Shown here: positions 26,499 through 36,605 of the stretch, piece by piece
How the letters are laid out: every line of letters starts with the position of its first letter
How positions within the stretch are numbered: the first letter of the stretch is position 1
Source of the DNA: JBBDMC01 sp963775235
Lineage (GTDB): Bacteria > Pseudomonadota > Alphaproteobacteria > Rhizobiales > Kaistiaceae
Reading direction: 5' to 3'
Length of the DNA stretch: 64,000 nt
Assembly (NCBI GenBank): GCA_963775235.1
Contig: CAVZHY010000006.1
Location: forward strand, 372,001 to 436,000
Notes under the pieces: model-generated
The model's input: only the letters and a program-made list of their open reading frames with translations
What the model was told of the DNA's origin: nothing
The model's database searches: none
Made by a program: the position numbers and the translations under genes

Positions 26499-27694
26499 GT
26501 CGCCGTCGCGAAAGGGAGGCGGACCGTCGCCGTGGCATAAGCGGCCATGCCCTGGCCACGGCCAATATAGCCCAGCCCTTCGTTGGTGGTTGCCTTGACA
26601 CCGACGCGGTCGGGCGTGATGCCGCAAATTCTCGCGATGCTGGCGCGCATCTCGTCACGATAGGAGGTGATCCGTGGTCCCTGGGCGACCAGGGTTACGT
26701 CGAGGTTGGCGATGACGCCGCCGCGGGCGGCAACGCGGCGAACCGCGTCAGCGAGGAAGCGATCGGACGAGGTGCCATGCCATTCGTCATCGGTCGGCGG
26801 AAAGTGCGCGCCGATGTCGCCTTCGGCGATGGCTCCCAGCACGGCGTCGGTCAGTGCGTGCAGGACCACGTCGGCGTCGGAGTGGCCGACGAGGCCACGG
26901 CTGAACGGGATGGCGACACCGCCGAGATTCACTTCGTGACCGGGCCCGAGGCTGTGGATGTCGTACCCGATCCCGACCCTCACGTCGCCAAGACGCAAGG
27001 CTTCCTCGGCAAGCAGGCGGTGGTCGGCCGCCGCGATCTCGGCAGCGGTGGTGAGCTTGACGTTGCCTGGATCGCCGGGAACGACGTGAACCGCGATCCC
27101 CGCCCATTCGGCGACGGCGGCATCGTCGGTGAAGGCGAGCCCCGCGGCGGCTGCCTTATGATGGGCATCACGGATCGCGGCGAAGGCGAAGCCCTGCGGT
27201 GTTTCAGCCGCTTGCAGGTGGTCGCGTGCGACGGTCGTTTTGACCAGGCCGTCGCTCCCGACCTCCTTGAGCGTGCTGGCAACCGGAAGGGCAGGGACCA
27301 CCGCCGTGGCGGCGTCCAGCGCGCCCCTCACCCGGCCGATCAGGTCCGTCGAGACGAATGGTCGGGCGGCGTCGTGGATGAGGACACGGGCCGGTTCGTT
27401 AGATGCTAGCCCATCGAGTCCGCGGCGCACCGAATCCTGCCGGGTGTCACCGCCGACGATCGGCGGTCCAAGCTTCCGCTCGCGGGGTGCCACGACATCG
27501 TAAAGTGCCTCGTCGTCCTTGCCGATGACCACGCGGATGCGGTCCACGGCCGCGTGGCTAAGCATTTTTTCGATGGCGCGACGCAGGACCGGCTTGCCGC
27601 CGACCGGCTGGTATTGCTTGGGGATGGCGGAGCCGGCACGAGCGCCCCTGCCTGCAGCTACAATGAGGACAGCGGTGTCGGACGAGGTCGGCAT
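26495..27694 (-). CDS. ispDF: Bifunctional IspD/IspF (methylerythritol phosphate pathway)
   Basis: A 399-residue fusion. The N-terminal IspD cytidylyltransferase domain has VLIVAAGRGARAG and PKQYQPVGGKPVLRRAIE. The C-terminal IspF cyclase domain begins near residue 240 with RVGIGYDIHSLGPG (metal-binding Asp and His) and has GHSDADVVLHALTDA and KATTNEGLGYIGRGQG. It carries out the CTP-dependent and cyclising steps of isoprenoid precursor synthesis. The fusion is common in alphaproteobacteria. The ATG at 27694 is preferred to an upstream start. Divergent from dusB. Confidence 0.96.
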   Translation of the reverse strand: MPTSSDTAVLIVAAGRGARAGSAIPKQYQPVGGKPVLRRAIEKMLSHAAVDRIRVVIGKDDEALYDVVAPRERKLGPPIVGGDTRQDSVRRGLDGLASNEPARVLIHDAARPFVSTDLIGRVRGALDAATAVVPALPVASTLKEVGSDGLVKTTVARDHLQAAETPQGFAFAAIRDAHHKAAAAGLAFTDDAAVAEWAGIAVHVVPGDPGNVKLTTAAEIAAADHRLLAEEALRLGDVRVGIGYDIHSLGPGHEVNLGGVAIPFSRGLVGHSDADVVLHALTDAVLGAIAEGDIGAHFPPTDDEWHGTSSDRFLADAVRRVAARGGVIANLDVTLVAQGPRITSYRDEMRASIARICGITPDRVGVKATTNEGLGYIGRGQGMAAYATATVRLPFATAT

Positions 27695-27801
27695 CGCGCG
27701 TGTGGCCTCCGCGGTTGACGTACTTCCCGCACCAACTCTATCACACGGCAAGCAATCACCAGCCGATTCAGCTTGCCCCCCTGACTTTTTTGACTAATGT
27801 A

Positions 27802-27823
27802 TAGGCACCATTGGAAGTGCCTA
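27802..27823. promoter_or_regulatory. Inverted repeat TAGGCAC-N8-GTGCCTA in dusB leader
   Basis: A perfect 7-bp inverted repeat, TAGGCAC and GTGCCTA, separated by 8 bases, ten bases before the dusB ATG. A TTGACT hexamer at 27790-27795 could be a -35 element. The repeat is placed well to act as an operator or a 5'-UTR hairpin for dusB-ntrBC. The regulator is unknown. Confidence 0.4.
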
Positions 27824-27833
27824 ATTCATATGC

Positions 27834-28850
27834 ATGACCTCCCTCGCCGCCAAACTCGCTGAACCCCTCACCATCGGCCATGTCGTTCTTCCGAACCGGG
27901 TGTTTCTGGCCCCGATGTCGGGGGTTACCGACCGGCCGTTCCGGTCGCTTGCCGCCTCATTCGGTGCCGGCATGGTGGTCTCCGAGATGGTCGCCTGCGA
28001 GGCGCTGGCCGGAGGCGAGACCGCGACGCGGTTGCGTATGGAGCGGGCGGGCGGCGGTCACCACGTCGTGCAACTCGCGGGACGCGAGGCGCGGTGGATG
28101 GCCGAGGGGGCGCGGATCGCGGCCGATGCGGGCGCCGACATAATCGACATCAACATGGGCTGCCCGGCCCGCAAAGTTACCAACGGCTATTCGGGCTCGG
28201 CCCTCATGCGCGACCTTGATCATGCTCTGACGCTGATCGAGGCGACGGTTGGCGCGACCGCGCTGCCGGTGACGCTGAAGATGCGGCTCGGCTGGGACGA
28301 TCGGAGCATCAACGCGCCGGAGCTGGCGCGCCGGGCCGAGGCTGCGGGTGTTTGCATGATTACCGTCCACGGGCGCACCCGATGCCAATTCTACACCGGC
28401 GCCGCCGACTGGGCGGCGATCCGCTCGGTCAAGGAGGCGGTGCACGTTCCGGTGATCGCCAACGGCGATTTTGTGAGGTTCGATGACTTGGACCGGATGT
28501 TGTCGTTGTCCGGGGCCGACGGGGTCATGATCGGGCGCGGTGCATACGGCCGCCCGTGGCTTCCCGGCCACCTGGCTCGCTACGCTGCAAGCGGCGAGGT
28601 GCCGACGCCGCCGGCGGGTACGGATCTGTTCGCGCTGATCGCCGGCCACTACGAGGAGATCGTCGAGCACTACGGTCCACCGGTGGGTGTCAAGGCCGCG
28701 CGCAAGCATCTCGGCTGGTACCTGGACCGGTCGCCATCACCACCGCCGGCCTCGATACGGCACGCGATCATGACGGAGACGCGGCCGAAGATGGTCGTTG
28801 GCCTCGTGGGCAAGGCGCTCGCCGATTCCCGCGCACGGAGGGCGGCGTGA
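27834..28850 (+). CDS. dusB: tRNA-dihydrouridine synthase (DusB/NifR3)
   Basis: A 338-residue FMN enzyme reducing uridines in the tRNA D-loop. Motifs: LAPMSGVTDRPFR, DINMGCPARKVTNGYSGSAL with the catalytic Cys, LKMRLGWDD, ITVHGRTRCQFYTGAADW and GVMIGRGAYGRPW. The nifR3 position immediately upstream of ntrB is classical for alphaproteobacteria; the stop overlaps the ntrB start (GTGA). Confidence 0.96.
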   Translation: MTSLAAKLAEPLTIGHVVLPNRVFLAPMSGVTDRPFRSLAASFGAGMVVSEMVACEALAGGETATRLRMERAGGGHHVVQLAGREARWMAEGARIAADAGADIIDINMGCPARKVTNGYSGSALMRDLDHALTLIEATVGATALPVTLKMRLGWDDRSINAPELARRAEAAGVCMITVHGRTRCQFYTGAADWAAIRSVKEAVHVPVIANGDFVRFDDLDRMLSLSGADGVMIGRGAYGRPWLPGHLARYAASGEVPTPPAGTDLFALIAGHYEEIVEHYGPPVGVKAARKHLGWYLDRSPSPPPASIRHAIMTETRPKMVVGLVGKALADSRARRAA

Positions 28851-29968
28851 GCGCCCGTGTTGCCTTTGCCCCCGACGATCGCAGGACCGGCGCGTTGCTC
28901 GATGCGCTGCCGCATCCGGTGCTCCTGATCAAGGACGACGGCCGCATCGTGGAGGCCAACAGCGCCGCGGAGACGTTCTTCCAAGCCTCCACGAATACGC
29001 TGCGGCGGCATCCGCTCGCCTATTTCGTGCCGTTCGGCAGCCCGCTGCTTTCCCTCATCGACCAGGTGCGCGACCGTGGCGCAGCAGTCAGCGAGTATCG
29101 GGTGGATATCGGTACGCCGCGCAACGGTGGCGAGCGTGTGGTCGACATTTATGCGACGCCCAGCCCCGACGACGCTGGCGGAGTCGTGCTGGTGCTGCAG
29201 GAGCGCAGCATGGCGGACAAGATCGACCGCCAGCTTATGCATCGTGGCGCGGCGCGCAGCGTGACGGGCCTGGCCGCTATGCTCGCCCACGAGATCAAGA
29301 ATCCGCTTTCGGGCATACGGGGCGCCGCTCAATTGCTTGAGGCGTCGGTCGAGGGCGATGACCGCGCGCTGACGCGCCTGATCTGCGACGAGGCCGACCG
29401 GATTGTGAAGCTGGTCGACCGGATGGAAGTGTTCTCGGACGAGCGGCCGATCGCCCGCGAGCCGGTCAACATTCATGTCGTGCTGGATCACGTCCGCCGT
29501 CTCGCCGGATCGGGATTCGCCAGCGCCATCCGCATCAGCGACGAATATGACCCGTCTTTGCCGCCGGTCCTGGCCAACCGCGACCAGCTCGTCCAGGTTT
29601 TCCTCAACCTGGTCAAGAACGCCGCGGAAGCGATTGGAGAAGCGCCGGACGGCGAGATCGTTCTGACCACGGCGTTCAAGCCGGGGTTCCGGATCTCGGT
29701 GCCGGGCTCATCGAGCAAGGTGACACTGCCGCTCGAATTCTGCGTGCGCGACAACGGGCCCGGTGTGCCGGAGGAGCTGATCCCCCACCTGTTCGATCCG
29801 TTCGTTACCACCAAGGCCAACGGCAGCGGGCTGGGGCTGGCGCTGGTGGCCAAGATCATCCGCGATCATGGAGGGGTGATCGAGTGTGAATCGCAGCCGC
29901 GACGGACGGTCTTCCGCGTCCTTATGCCGGCTGTGTCGGACCAAACCGTCGTCAGCGAGGGCGAGTGA
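28847..29968 (+). CDS. ntrB: Nitrogen-regulation sensor kinase NtrB
   Basis: A 373-residue soluble histidine kinase. It has a PAS-like N-terminus (about residues 15-120), a dimerisation and phosphotransfer motif LAHEIKNPLSGIRG with His148, an N-box (QVFLNLVKNAAEAIG), and G-boxes (CVRDNGPGVPEEL, GSGLGLALVAKI). It controls NtrC phosphorylation in response to PII. The start is the GTG overlapping dusB; longer frames extend into dusB. Confidence 0.95.
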   Translation: MSARVAFAPDDRRTGALLDALPHPVLLIKDDGRIVEANSAAETFFQASTNTLRRHPLAYFVPFGSPLLSLIDQVRDRGAAVSEYRVDIGTPRNGGERVVDIYATPSPDDAGGVVLVLQERSMADKIDRQLMHRGAARSVTGLAAMLAHEIKNPLSGIRGAAQLLEASVEGDDRALTRLICDEADRIVKLVDRMEVFSDERPIAREPVNIHVVLDHVRRLAGSGFASAIRISDEYDPSLPPVLANRDQLVQVFLNLVKNAAEAIGEAPDGEIVLTTAFKPGFRISVPGSSSKVTLPLEFCVRDNGPGVPEELIPHLFDPFVTTKANGSGLGLALVAKIIRDHGGVIECESQPRRTVFRVLMPAVSDQTVVSEGE

Positions 29969-31413
29969 GCATGCCGACCGGTCACATTCTTGTCGCGGAC
30001 GACGATGCGGCCATCCGCACCGTGCTCAATCAGGCGCTCTCGCGCGCCGGCTACACGGTGCGCCTGACGTCCAACGCGGCAACCCTGTGGCGCTGGGTCA
30101 GCCAGGGCGATGGCGATCTCGTCATCACAGATGTCGTCATGCCCGACGAGAACGTGTTCGACCTGCTGCCGCGCATCAAGCGGGCGCGGCCCGATTTGCC
30201 GATCGTGGTGATGAGCGCCCAGAACACGTTCATGACTGCGATCAGGGCTTCGGAGAAGGGCGCATACGAATACTTGCCCAAGCCTTTCGATCTGAAGGAG
30301 CTGATCGGGATCGTGGGGCGGGCGCTTTCCGAGCCCAAGGGTCGGCGAGTAGAGAGCCCCGCCAATGACATCGGCGACAGCATTCCGCTGGTCGGGCGCT
30401 CGCCGGCGATGCAGGACATCTACCGCGTGCTCGCCAGGCTGATGCAGACCGATCTGACGGTAATGATTGCGGGCGAGTCAGGAACGGGTAAGGAACTGGT
30501 AGCGCGGGCGCTGCACGACTACGGCAAGCGCCGCAACGGAACGTTCGTCGCCATCAACATGGCGGCGATCCCGCGCGACCTGATCGAGGCCGAACTATTC
30601 GGCCACGAGAAAGGCGCCTTCACCGGCGCCAGCGCCCGCAGCGCAGGCCGCTTCGAGCAGGCCGAACGCGGCACCCTCTTCCTCGATGAGATCGGCGATA
30701 TGCCGATGGAGGCGCAAACCCGCCTCCTGCGTGTGCTGCAGCAGGGCGAATACACTACCGTGGGCGGCCGCACGCCGATCAAGACCGATGTGCGCATCAT
30801 CGCGGCAACCAACAAGGACTTGCGCGTCCTGATCCACCAGGGATTGTTTCGCGAGGACCTGTTCTTTCGTCTGAACGTTGTGCCGATCCGGTTGCCGCCG
30901 CTGCGCGAGCGCAGCGAGGACATTCCGGACCTTGCCCGGCACTTCGTCACCATGGTCGAAAAAGAGGGCCTGCCCGCGAAGCGGATCGAGGCGGCGGCGC
31001 TGGAACGGTTAAAGCGGTACCGCTGGCCGGGCAACGTGCGCGAGCTGGAAAACCTGGTGCGCCGGCTGGCAGCCCTTTATCCACAGGAAACGATTGGTGA
31101 ATCGATCATCGAAGGCGAGCTCGAGCAGCCGCAGGTGAGCATCTCGTCCGGAGACGATGGCGGCGAGGAGACGCTCTCGAGTTCGGTTGAGCGGCACCTG
31201 CACACCTACTTCCAGGGCTACGGTGAATTGCTGCCCCCACCAGGGCTTTACCACCGGATTCTGCGGGAGATTGAGAGCCCGCTGATCAGCGCGGCACTGG
31301 CCTCGACCCGGGGAAATCAGATCAAGGCGGCGGAACTGCTTGGCGTCAACCGCAACACCTTGCGCAAGAAAATCAGAGAGCTGGACATTCAGATCCTCCG
31401 CGGATCTCGCTGA
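29965..31413 (+). CDS. ntrC: Nitrogen-regulation response regulator NtrC
   Basis: A 482-residue sigma-54 activator: receiver domain (phospho-acceptor Asp about residue 56 in LVITDVVMP), AAA+ domain with Walker A GESGTGKE and an intact GAFTGA loop (EKGAFTGASARS), and a C-terminal Fis-type helix-turn-helix (IKAAELLGVNRNTLRKKIREL). A GTG overlapping the ntrB stop (GTGA) is the listed start; an ATG two codons later is the alternative. Operon dusB-ntrB-ntrC. Confidence 0.95.
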   Translation: MSMPTGHILVADDDAAIRTVLNQALSRAGYTVRLTSNAATLWRWVSQGDGDLVITDVVMPDENVFDLLPRIKRARPDLPIVVMSAQNTFMTAIRASEKGAYEYLPKPFDLKELIGIVGRALSEPKGRRVESPANDIGDSIPLVGRSPAMQDIYRVLARLMQTDLTVMIAGESGTGKELVARALHDYGKRRNGTFVAINMAAIPRDLIEAELFGHEKGAFTGASARSAGRFEQAERGTLFLDEIGDMPMEAQTRLLRVLQQGEYTTVGGRTPIKTDVRIIAATNKDLRVLIHQGLFREDLFFRLNVVPIRLPPLRERSEDIPDLARHFVTMVEKEGLPAKRIEAAALERLKRYRWPGNVRELENLVRRLAALYPQETIGESIIEGELEQPQVSISSGDDGGEETLSSSVERHLHTYFQGYGELLPPPGLYHRILREIESPLISAALASTRGNQIKAAELLGVNRNTLRKKIRELDIQILRGSR

Positions 31414-31526
31414 AATCCATCGCGCCCATTTCCGTCTGTTGTTTTTTGATCACAATATCGTTGCAATTAGGTCCCAGCCTGCACTAGACCGGAGTTGGGG
31501 GGCGCAAGGCGGGTGACAAGACAGCC

Positions 31527-33801
31527 ATGACGGTGGATTCCGTGCCTCTTGCCCCGCCGGCGCCCGAGGAACAGATCGCAAGGCGGTTTGAGTTTTCCCG
31601 GCTGGTTCGGGCGATGGGTTTCGTCGCCGTATTGCTGGCGCTGGCCTGTGCCGCGACGACCTTCTTCGTCCTGATGGGCCTGACGGCGATCGAGCCGACG
31701 CCCAACATTGTTTTCATTGCCATGTCCGTCAATGGCGGGCTTGTGGCGTTTCTCATCCTGGTTGTCGCGTGGGAGCTGGTCTCGCTCCTCTTGGCCCGCT
31801 GGCGTGGCCAGGCCGCGGCAGGGCTGCATGTGCGCATCGTCGTGATGTTCAGCTTTGTGGCCGCAGCGCCTGCGGTGCTTCTGGCGCTGGCAGCCAGCGT
31901 CAGTCTTGATCGGGGACTGGACAACTGGTTTTCGACCCGGACGCGCGCGATCGTCGATAATTCGTTGTCCATCGCGCAAGCCTACGCTGAGCAGCAGGCG
32001 ACACAACTGCGCATCGATGAAAACGCGGTCAAGGCACGGTTGGTGTTGGCACCCACGATGCTGGGCGACGCGCCCGATCAGTTTGCCACACTGTTCACCG
32101 ACCTCGCCCACGATCGGAACCTGCCGGAAATCTTCGTGGTCAACGGAGACGGCGTCCCCGTCGCCGAAGCGGCGGGCGCCAACCGGAGCGACGTGCCGCC
32201 GCCACTGCCCGAGGCGCTGGCTCAGGCCAAGACGCGCCCCAGCGATGTCGTGATCGTCACGCCGGGCAGCGGCATCAACATGATTGGCGGGATCACCGCG
32301 CTGCCGGGATTCGACGACCTCTATCTTTATGCGGCACGTGCCATTGACCCCCAGGTCAATCAGTATCTGACCATGACCAGTCAGAACGTCGCCCAATACC
32401 GCACTTTGGAGGCGACGCGCTTCGGCATGCAGATAGCCTTCGGCATCCTGTTCCTTGGGATCACGGTGGTCGTCCTCCTGTCCGCAATCTGGCTTGGGCT
32501 TGGCTTTGCCAATTCACTCGTCACCCCGATCCGCCGCCTGATAGACGCAGCGAAAGCCGTCTCGCACGGCAACCTGGACGTCCGCGTCAAACCGCGCAAT
32601 TCCGACGGTGACGTCGGCGCACTCGGCGTCACGTTCAACACCATGACGGGCCAACTGCGCGCCCAGCGCGACGAATTGCTGGCGGCGAGCGAACAAATCG
32701 ATATACGACGTCGCTTCACCGAGGCCGTGCTCGCAGGGGCAACTGCCGGCATCGTTGGCATCGATGCCGACGGGCGCATCACGATAGTGAACCGGGCAGC
32801 GCTCAACCTGTTCGGGGCCGGCGAACGCAAGGCGATCGGCGCGCCGGTCGGCGACATGCTGCCGCAACTCGAACCGGTGGTGGCGGCGGCAGTCCGCGAA
32901 GGAAGGCTCGAACATCGGGCGCAGATCGTGGTTCCGCGCGGTGGCCGCGAACGCACCATCAACATCCGCGTAACGACCGAAGGTAGTGCAGGGCGTTCGC
33001 ACGGCTACGTCATCACTCTCGACGACATCACCGATCTGGTGTCGGCACAGCGCTCCTCCGCCTGGGCCGACGTGGCGCGGCGCATCGCCCACGAGATCAA
33101 GAACCCGCTGACGCCGATCCAGCTTTCCGCCGAGCGGCTGAAGCGCAAGTTCGGCAAGACGATCACCGAGGATCACGAGGTTTTCGACCAGTGCACCGAC
33201 ACGATCATCCGCCAGGTCGGCGACATCGGCCGCATGGTTGACGAGTTCTCGTCGTTCGCGCGCATGCCCAAGCCGGCGATAACAGCCGGGAACCTGTCGG
33301 AGTCGATCCGCGAGGCGGTGTTCCTGATCAGCGTCAGCCAGCCCGAAATCGCGTTCGATGTCGAGCTGCCGGCGGAACCGCTCGTCGGCACGTTTTGACG
33401 CGCGGCTGATGGCTCAGGCGCTAACCAACGTGGTCAAGAACGCGACGGAGGCGATCGCTGCCCTGCCGGCGGAGGAGCCAGGCCAGGGCCGCGTGACCGT
33501 TTCCGCACGGACCGACGATGGGTCGGTAGTCGTCGACGTCGCGGACAACGGCATCGGCTTCCCGAAGCAGAACCGCCACCGGTTGCTGGAGCCGTATATG
33601 ACGACCCGCGAGAAAGGCACGGGACTCGGCCTCGCGATTGTCACAAAGATCGTCGAGGAGCACGGGGGGCGTCTCGAACTCCTCGACGCGCCGGGGGTGG
33701 CAACCGGCGGACACGGCGCACTCATCCGTATCGTGTTGCCGCGACTTGAGACCGAGGCGACGCCGGTGCCAGCGGACAAGCAAACGCAACCTGTGGGTTG
33801 A
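31527..33801 (+). CDS. ntrY: Sensor kinase NtrY, interrupted by a one-base frameshift near 33387
   Basis: Membrane histidine kinase paired with NtrX. Frame 1 (31527-33398) encodes about four N-terminal transmembrane segments, a periplasmic part, a HAMP domain, a PAS domain and the phosphotransfer motif RIAHEIKNPLTPIQLS (His522). It ends prematurely at TGA. The ATPase domain (RLMAQALTNVVKNATEAI, VADNGIGFP, GTGLGLAIVTKIVEEHGG) continues in the +1 frame to 33801. Removing one G of the GG at 33387-33388 restores LVARFDARLMAQ. A sequencing insertion is the likeliest cause. NtrX follows after 19 bp. Confidence 0.9.
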
Positions 33802-33820
33802 GGAACGAGAGAGACGGGCG

Positions 33821-35188
33821 ATGGGGTCGGACATACTGATCGTTGATGACGAAGCCGACATCCGGGAGATCGTGTCCGGAATACTCGGCGACGAGGGCCA
33901 CGGCACGCGAACGGCCGGCGACGCTGATGAGGCAATGCAGCAGATTGCTGCACGCCGCCCGTCGCTGGTGTTCCTCGATATCTGGTTGCAGGGGAGCCGC
34001 ATCGACGGGCTGTCCCTGCTCGACCTGATCAAGGCCGATCACCCCGACATGCCGGTGATCATGATCTCCGGCCACGGCAACATCGAGACGGCGGTCTCCG
34101 CGATCAAGCGCGGTGCCTACGACTACATCGAGAAGCCGTTCAAGTCAGACCGGCTGGTGCTGGTCGCCGAGCGGGCGCTGGAAGCCTCCAAGCTGAGGCG
34201 CGAGATCAAGGTGCTGCGCGAGCGCGCCGGCGACGCCAACCAGCTTCTCGGACGGTCGCCGGTGATGAATCACCTGAGATCGCTGATCGAAAAGGTCGCG
34301 CCAACGAACAGCCGAATATTGATTTCTGGGGCCTCGGGTGTGGGCAAGGAGTTGGTGGCGCGCGCGGTCCACGAGATGTCCGGTCGCGCCAAGGGGCCCT
34401 TCGTGGTGGTCAACTCGGCCACGATCACGCCAGACAGCATGGAACACGAACTGTTCGGCACCGAACCGTCCAACGGCGCCGGGCGCAAAGTCGGGGCGCT
34501 CGAAGAGGCCCACGGCGGCACCCTGTACCTCGACGAGGTCGGCGACATGCCGCGCGAGACGCAAAACAAGATCCTGCGCGTTCTCGTGGACCAGACCTTC
34601 CAGCGCGTCGGCGGTTCGAACCGCGTCAGCGTCGACGTGCGCATCATCTCATCGACCGGCCGCGACCTCGAACGCGAGATGGCCGACAACACGTTTCGCG
34701 AGGATCTGTTTCACCGGTTGGCCGTGGTCCCGATCAGGGTGCCGGCCCTGGCCGAACGACGGGAGGATATTCCTCTCCTCATCAACCACTTCGTCGAGCA
34801 GATATCGCGGGCGACCGGCCTGCCGCCGCGTGCCATCGGTGACGACGCCATGGCTGTGCTGCAGGCTCACGACTGGCCGGGCAACATTCGCCAGTTGCGC
34901 AACAACGTCGAACGGCTGATGATCCTGGCGCGGGGCGACGCCAACGACGTCATTACTGCCGACTTGCTACCGGCGGAGATCGGCGAGATGTTGCCGACGA
35001 CGCCGGGCAGGGCAGGGGGGGAGCATCTGATGTCGTTGCCGCTGCGCGATGCCCGCGAAATCTTCGAACGCGAGTATCTGACAGCTCAGGTCAACCGCTT
35101 CGGCGGCAACGTGTCGCGAACGGCCGAGTTCGTCGGCATGGAGCGTTCGGCCCTGCACCGCAAGTTGAAGTCGCTTGGCGTCGGTTAG
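33821..35188 (+). CDS. ntrX: Response regulator NtrX
   Basis: A 455-residue NtrC-family regulator: receiver domain (Asp53 in FLDIWLQG), AAA+ domain with Walker A GASGVGKE and ATP-hydrolysis motif TLYLDEVGDMP, and a Fis-type C-terminal helix-turn-helix (VSRTAEFVGMERSALHRKL). The GAFTGA loop is absent: that place reads ELFGTEPSNGAGRKVGALEEA. NtrX proteins of this class are known to lack a standard GAFTGA and to act without sigma-54. The ATG at 33821 begins at the receiver domain. Confidence 0.94.
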   Translation: MGSDILIVDDEADIREIVSGILGDEGHGTRTAGDADEAMQQIAARRPSLVFLDIWLQGSRIDGLSLLDLIKADHPDMPVIMISGHGNIETAVSAIKRGAYDYIEKPFKSDRLVLVAERALEASKLRREIKVLRERAGDANQLLGRSPVMNHLRSLIEKVAPTNSRILISGASGVGKELVARAVHEMSGRAKGPFVVVNSATITPDSMEHELFGTEPSNGAGRKVGALEEAHGGTLYLDEVGDMPRETQNKILRVLVDQTFQRVGGSNRVSVDVRIISSTGRDLEREMADNTFREDLFHRLAVVPIRVPALAERREDIPLLINHFVEQISRATGLPPRAIGDDAMAVLQAHDWPGNIRQLRNNVERLMILARGDANDVITADLLPAEIGEMLPTTPGRAGGEHLMSLPLRDAREIFEREYLTAQVNRFGGNVSRTAEFVGMERSALHRKLKSLGVG

Positions 35189-35212
35189 GCTGGCCGGGGA
35201 ATAGGGGCTCTC

Positions 35213-36589
35213 ATGCGGGTGGTGATCTGCGGCGCCGGCCAGGTCGGCTACGGCATTGCCGAGCGACTTGCTGCTGAAGACAACGACGTCTCGGTCATCG
35301 ATATGGCGCCGCAATTGGTGCAGGCGATCCGCGACACGCTTGACGTACGCGGCTTCGTCGGCCACGGCGCCCATCCGGACGCCCTGGCCCAGGCCGGCAT
35401 CGAGCAGGCCGACATGCTCATCGCCGTCACGCTGTATGACGAGGTGAACATGGTCGCGTGCCAGGTCGCGCACTCGCTCTTCAACGTCCCGACGAAGATC
35501 GCCCGCATCCGTGCCCAGAGCTATCTGCAGCCGCACTGGAGCGACCTGTTCGCGTCAACGCACCTGCCGATCGATGTGATCATTTCGCCCGAGGTCGAGG
35601 TCGGCGAGATGGTCCTGCGTCGATTAGCGTTGCCGGGCGCTTTCGACACCGTGCGCTTCGCCAACGGCGAGGTGGTGGTGGTCGGGATCATCTGCGCTGA
35701 GAACTGCCCGGTTGTTGACACACCGCTGTCGCAACTGACGGAGTTGTTTCCGGACCTGCAGGCGGTCGTCGTCGGCATCGCGCGTGACGGCAAGATGTTC
35801 GTGCCCCGCTCGTCGGACTCGATGCTGGTCGGCGACCAGGTGTGGGTTGTTGCGCAGAGCGACCAGATTAAACGGGTCCTTTCCATTTTCGGCCATGAAG
35901 AGCAGGTTGCCAATCGCGTGGTCATTGCCGGCGGTGGCAACATCGGCTTGTTCGTCGCCAGCCAACTCGAGGCGCGCGGCGCCGCGGCCAAGGTCAAGAT
36001 CATCGAGTCGAACCGCGACCGAGCGATCGCGATTGCGGACCAGTTGAAGCGCACGGTTGTTCTCAACGGCAGCGCCCTCGACCAGGAAATCCTCACCGAG
36101 GCGGATGTGCAGGACGCCGATACGATGGTGGCGCTCAGCAACGAGGACGAGGTCAACATCATTGCCTGCGTCATGGCAAAACGGCTCGGCTGCCGCAGCA
36201 ACATGGCGCTGATCAACAACCGGGCCTATCCGGCTTTCACCGACATGCTCGGGATCGATGCCACGGTCAATCCGCGCACGGTAACGGTGTCGAAGATCCT
36301 TCAACACGTGCGCCGTGGCCGCATTCGCGGCGTTCACTCGATCGGCGACGGGCTGGCCGAGGTCATCGAAGCCGAAGCGCTCGAGACGTCACCGTTGGTT
36401 GGCAAGCCGCTGCGTGAACTCGATCTGCCGGACGATGTCCGCATCGGCGCCGTTTATCATGACGGCAAAGTCATCATGCCCGATGGCAACACCCAGATTG
36501 CTGCCAAGGACCGGGTCATCATCTTCGCGACCGCGGAGCGCGTGCGGCAGGTCGAGCAAATGTTCCGCGTCAGCCTCGAGTTCTTCTGA
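35213..36589 (+). CDS. trkA: Trk potassium uptake regulator TrkA
   Basis: A 458-residue cytosolic NAD-binding protein gating TrkH. It has two RCK repeats, each a Rossmann fold followed by a TrkA-C domain: VVICGAGQVGYGIAERL at the start and VVIAGGGNIGLFVASQL near residue 235. The second C domain ends with RVRQVEQMF. It lies 24 bp after ntrX and 16 bp before trkH, so K+ uptake and NtrYX may be co-transcribed. Confidence 0.96.
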   Translation: MRVVICGAGQVGYGIAERLAAEDNDVSVIDMAPQLVQAIRDTLDVRGFVGHGAHPDALAQAGIEQADMLIAVTLYDEVNMVACQVAHSLFNVPTKIARIRAQSYLQPHWSDLFASTHLPIDVIISPEVEVGEMVLRRLALPGAFDTVRFANGEVVVVGIICAENCPVVDTPLSQLTELFPDLQAVVVGIARDGKMFVPRSSDSMLVGDQVWVVAQSDQIKRVLSIFGHEEQVANRVVIAGGGNIGLFVASQLEARGAAAKVKIIESNRDRAIAIADQLKRTVVLNGSALDQEILTEADVQDADTMVALSNEDEVNIIACVMAKRLGCRSNMALINNRAYPAFTDMLGIDATVNPRTVTVSKILQHVRRGRIRGVHSIGDGLAEVIEAEALETSPLVGKPLRELDLPDDVRIGAVYHDGKVIMPDGNTQIAAKDRVIIFATAERVRQVEQMFRVSLEFF

Positions 36590-36605
36590 TCGACGTTCGC
36601 GGCGC

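Noticed and set aside
31440..31480. Sigma-54-type promoter upstream of ntrY
   Set aside because: I looked for a GG-N10-GC arrangement (TGGCAC-N5-TTGC); only a TTGC-like element is present, without the GG half.
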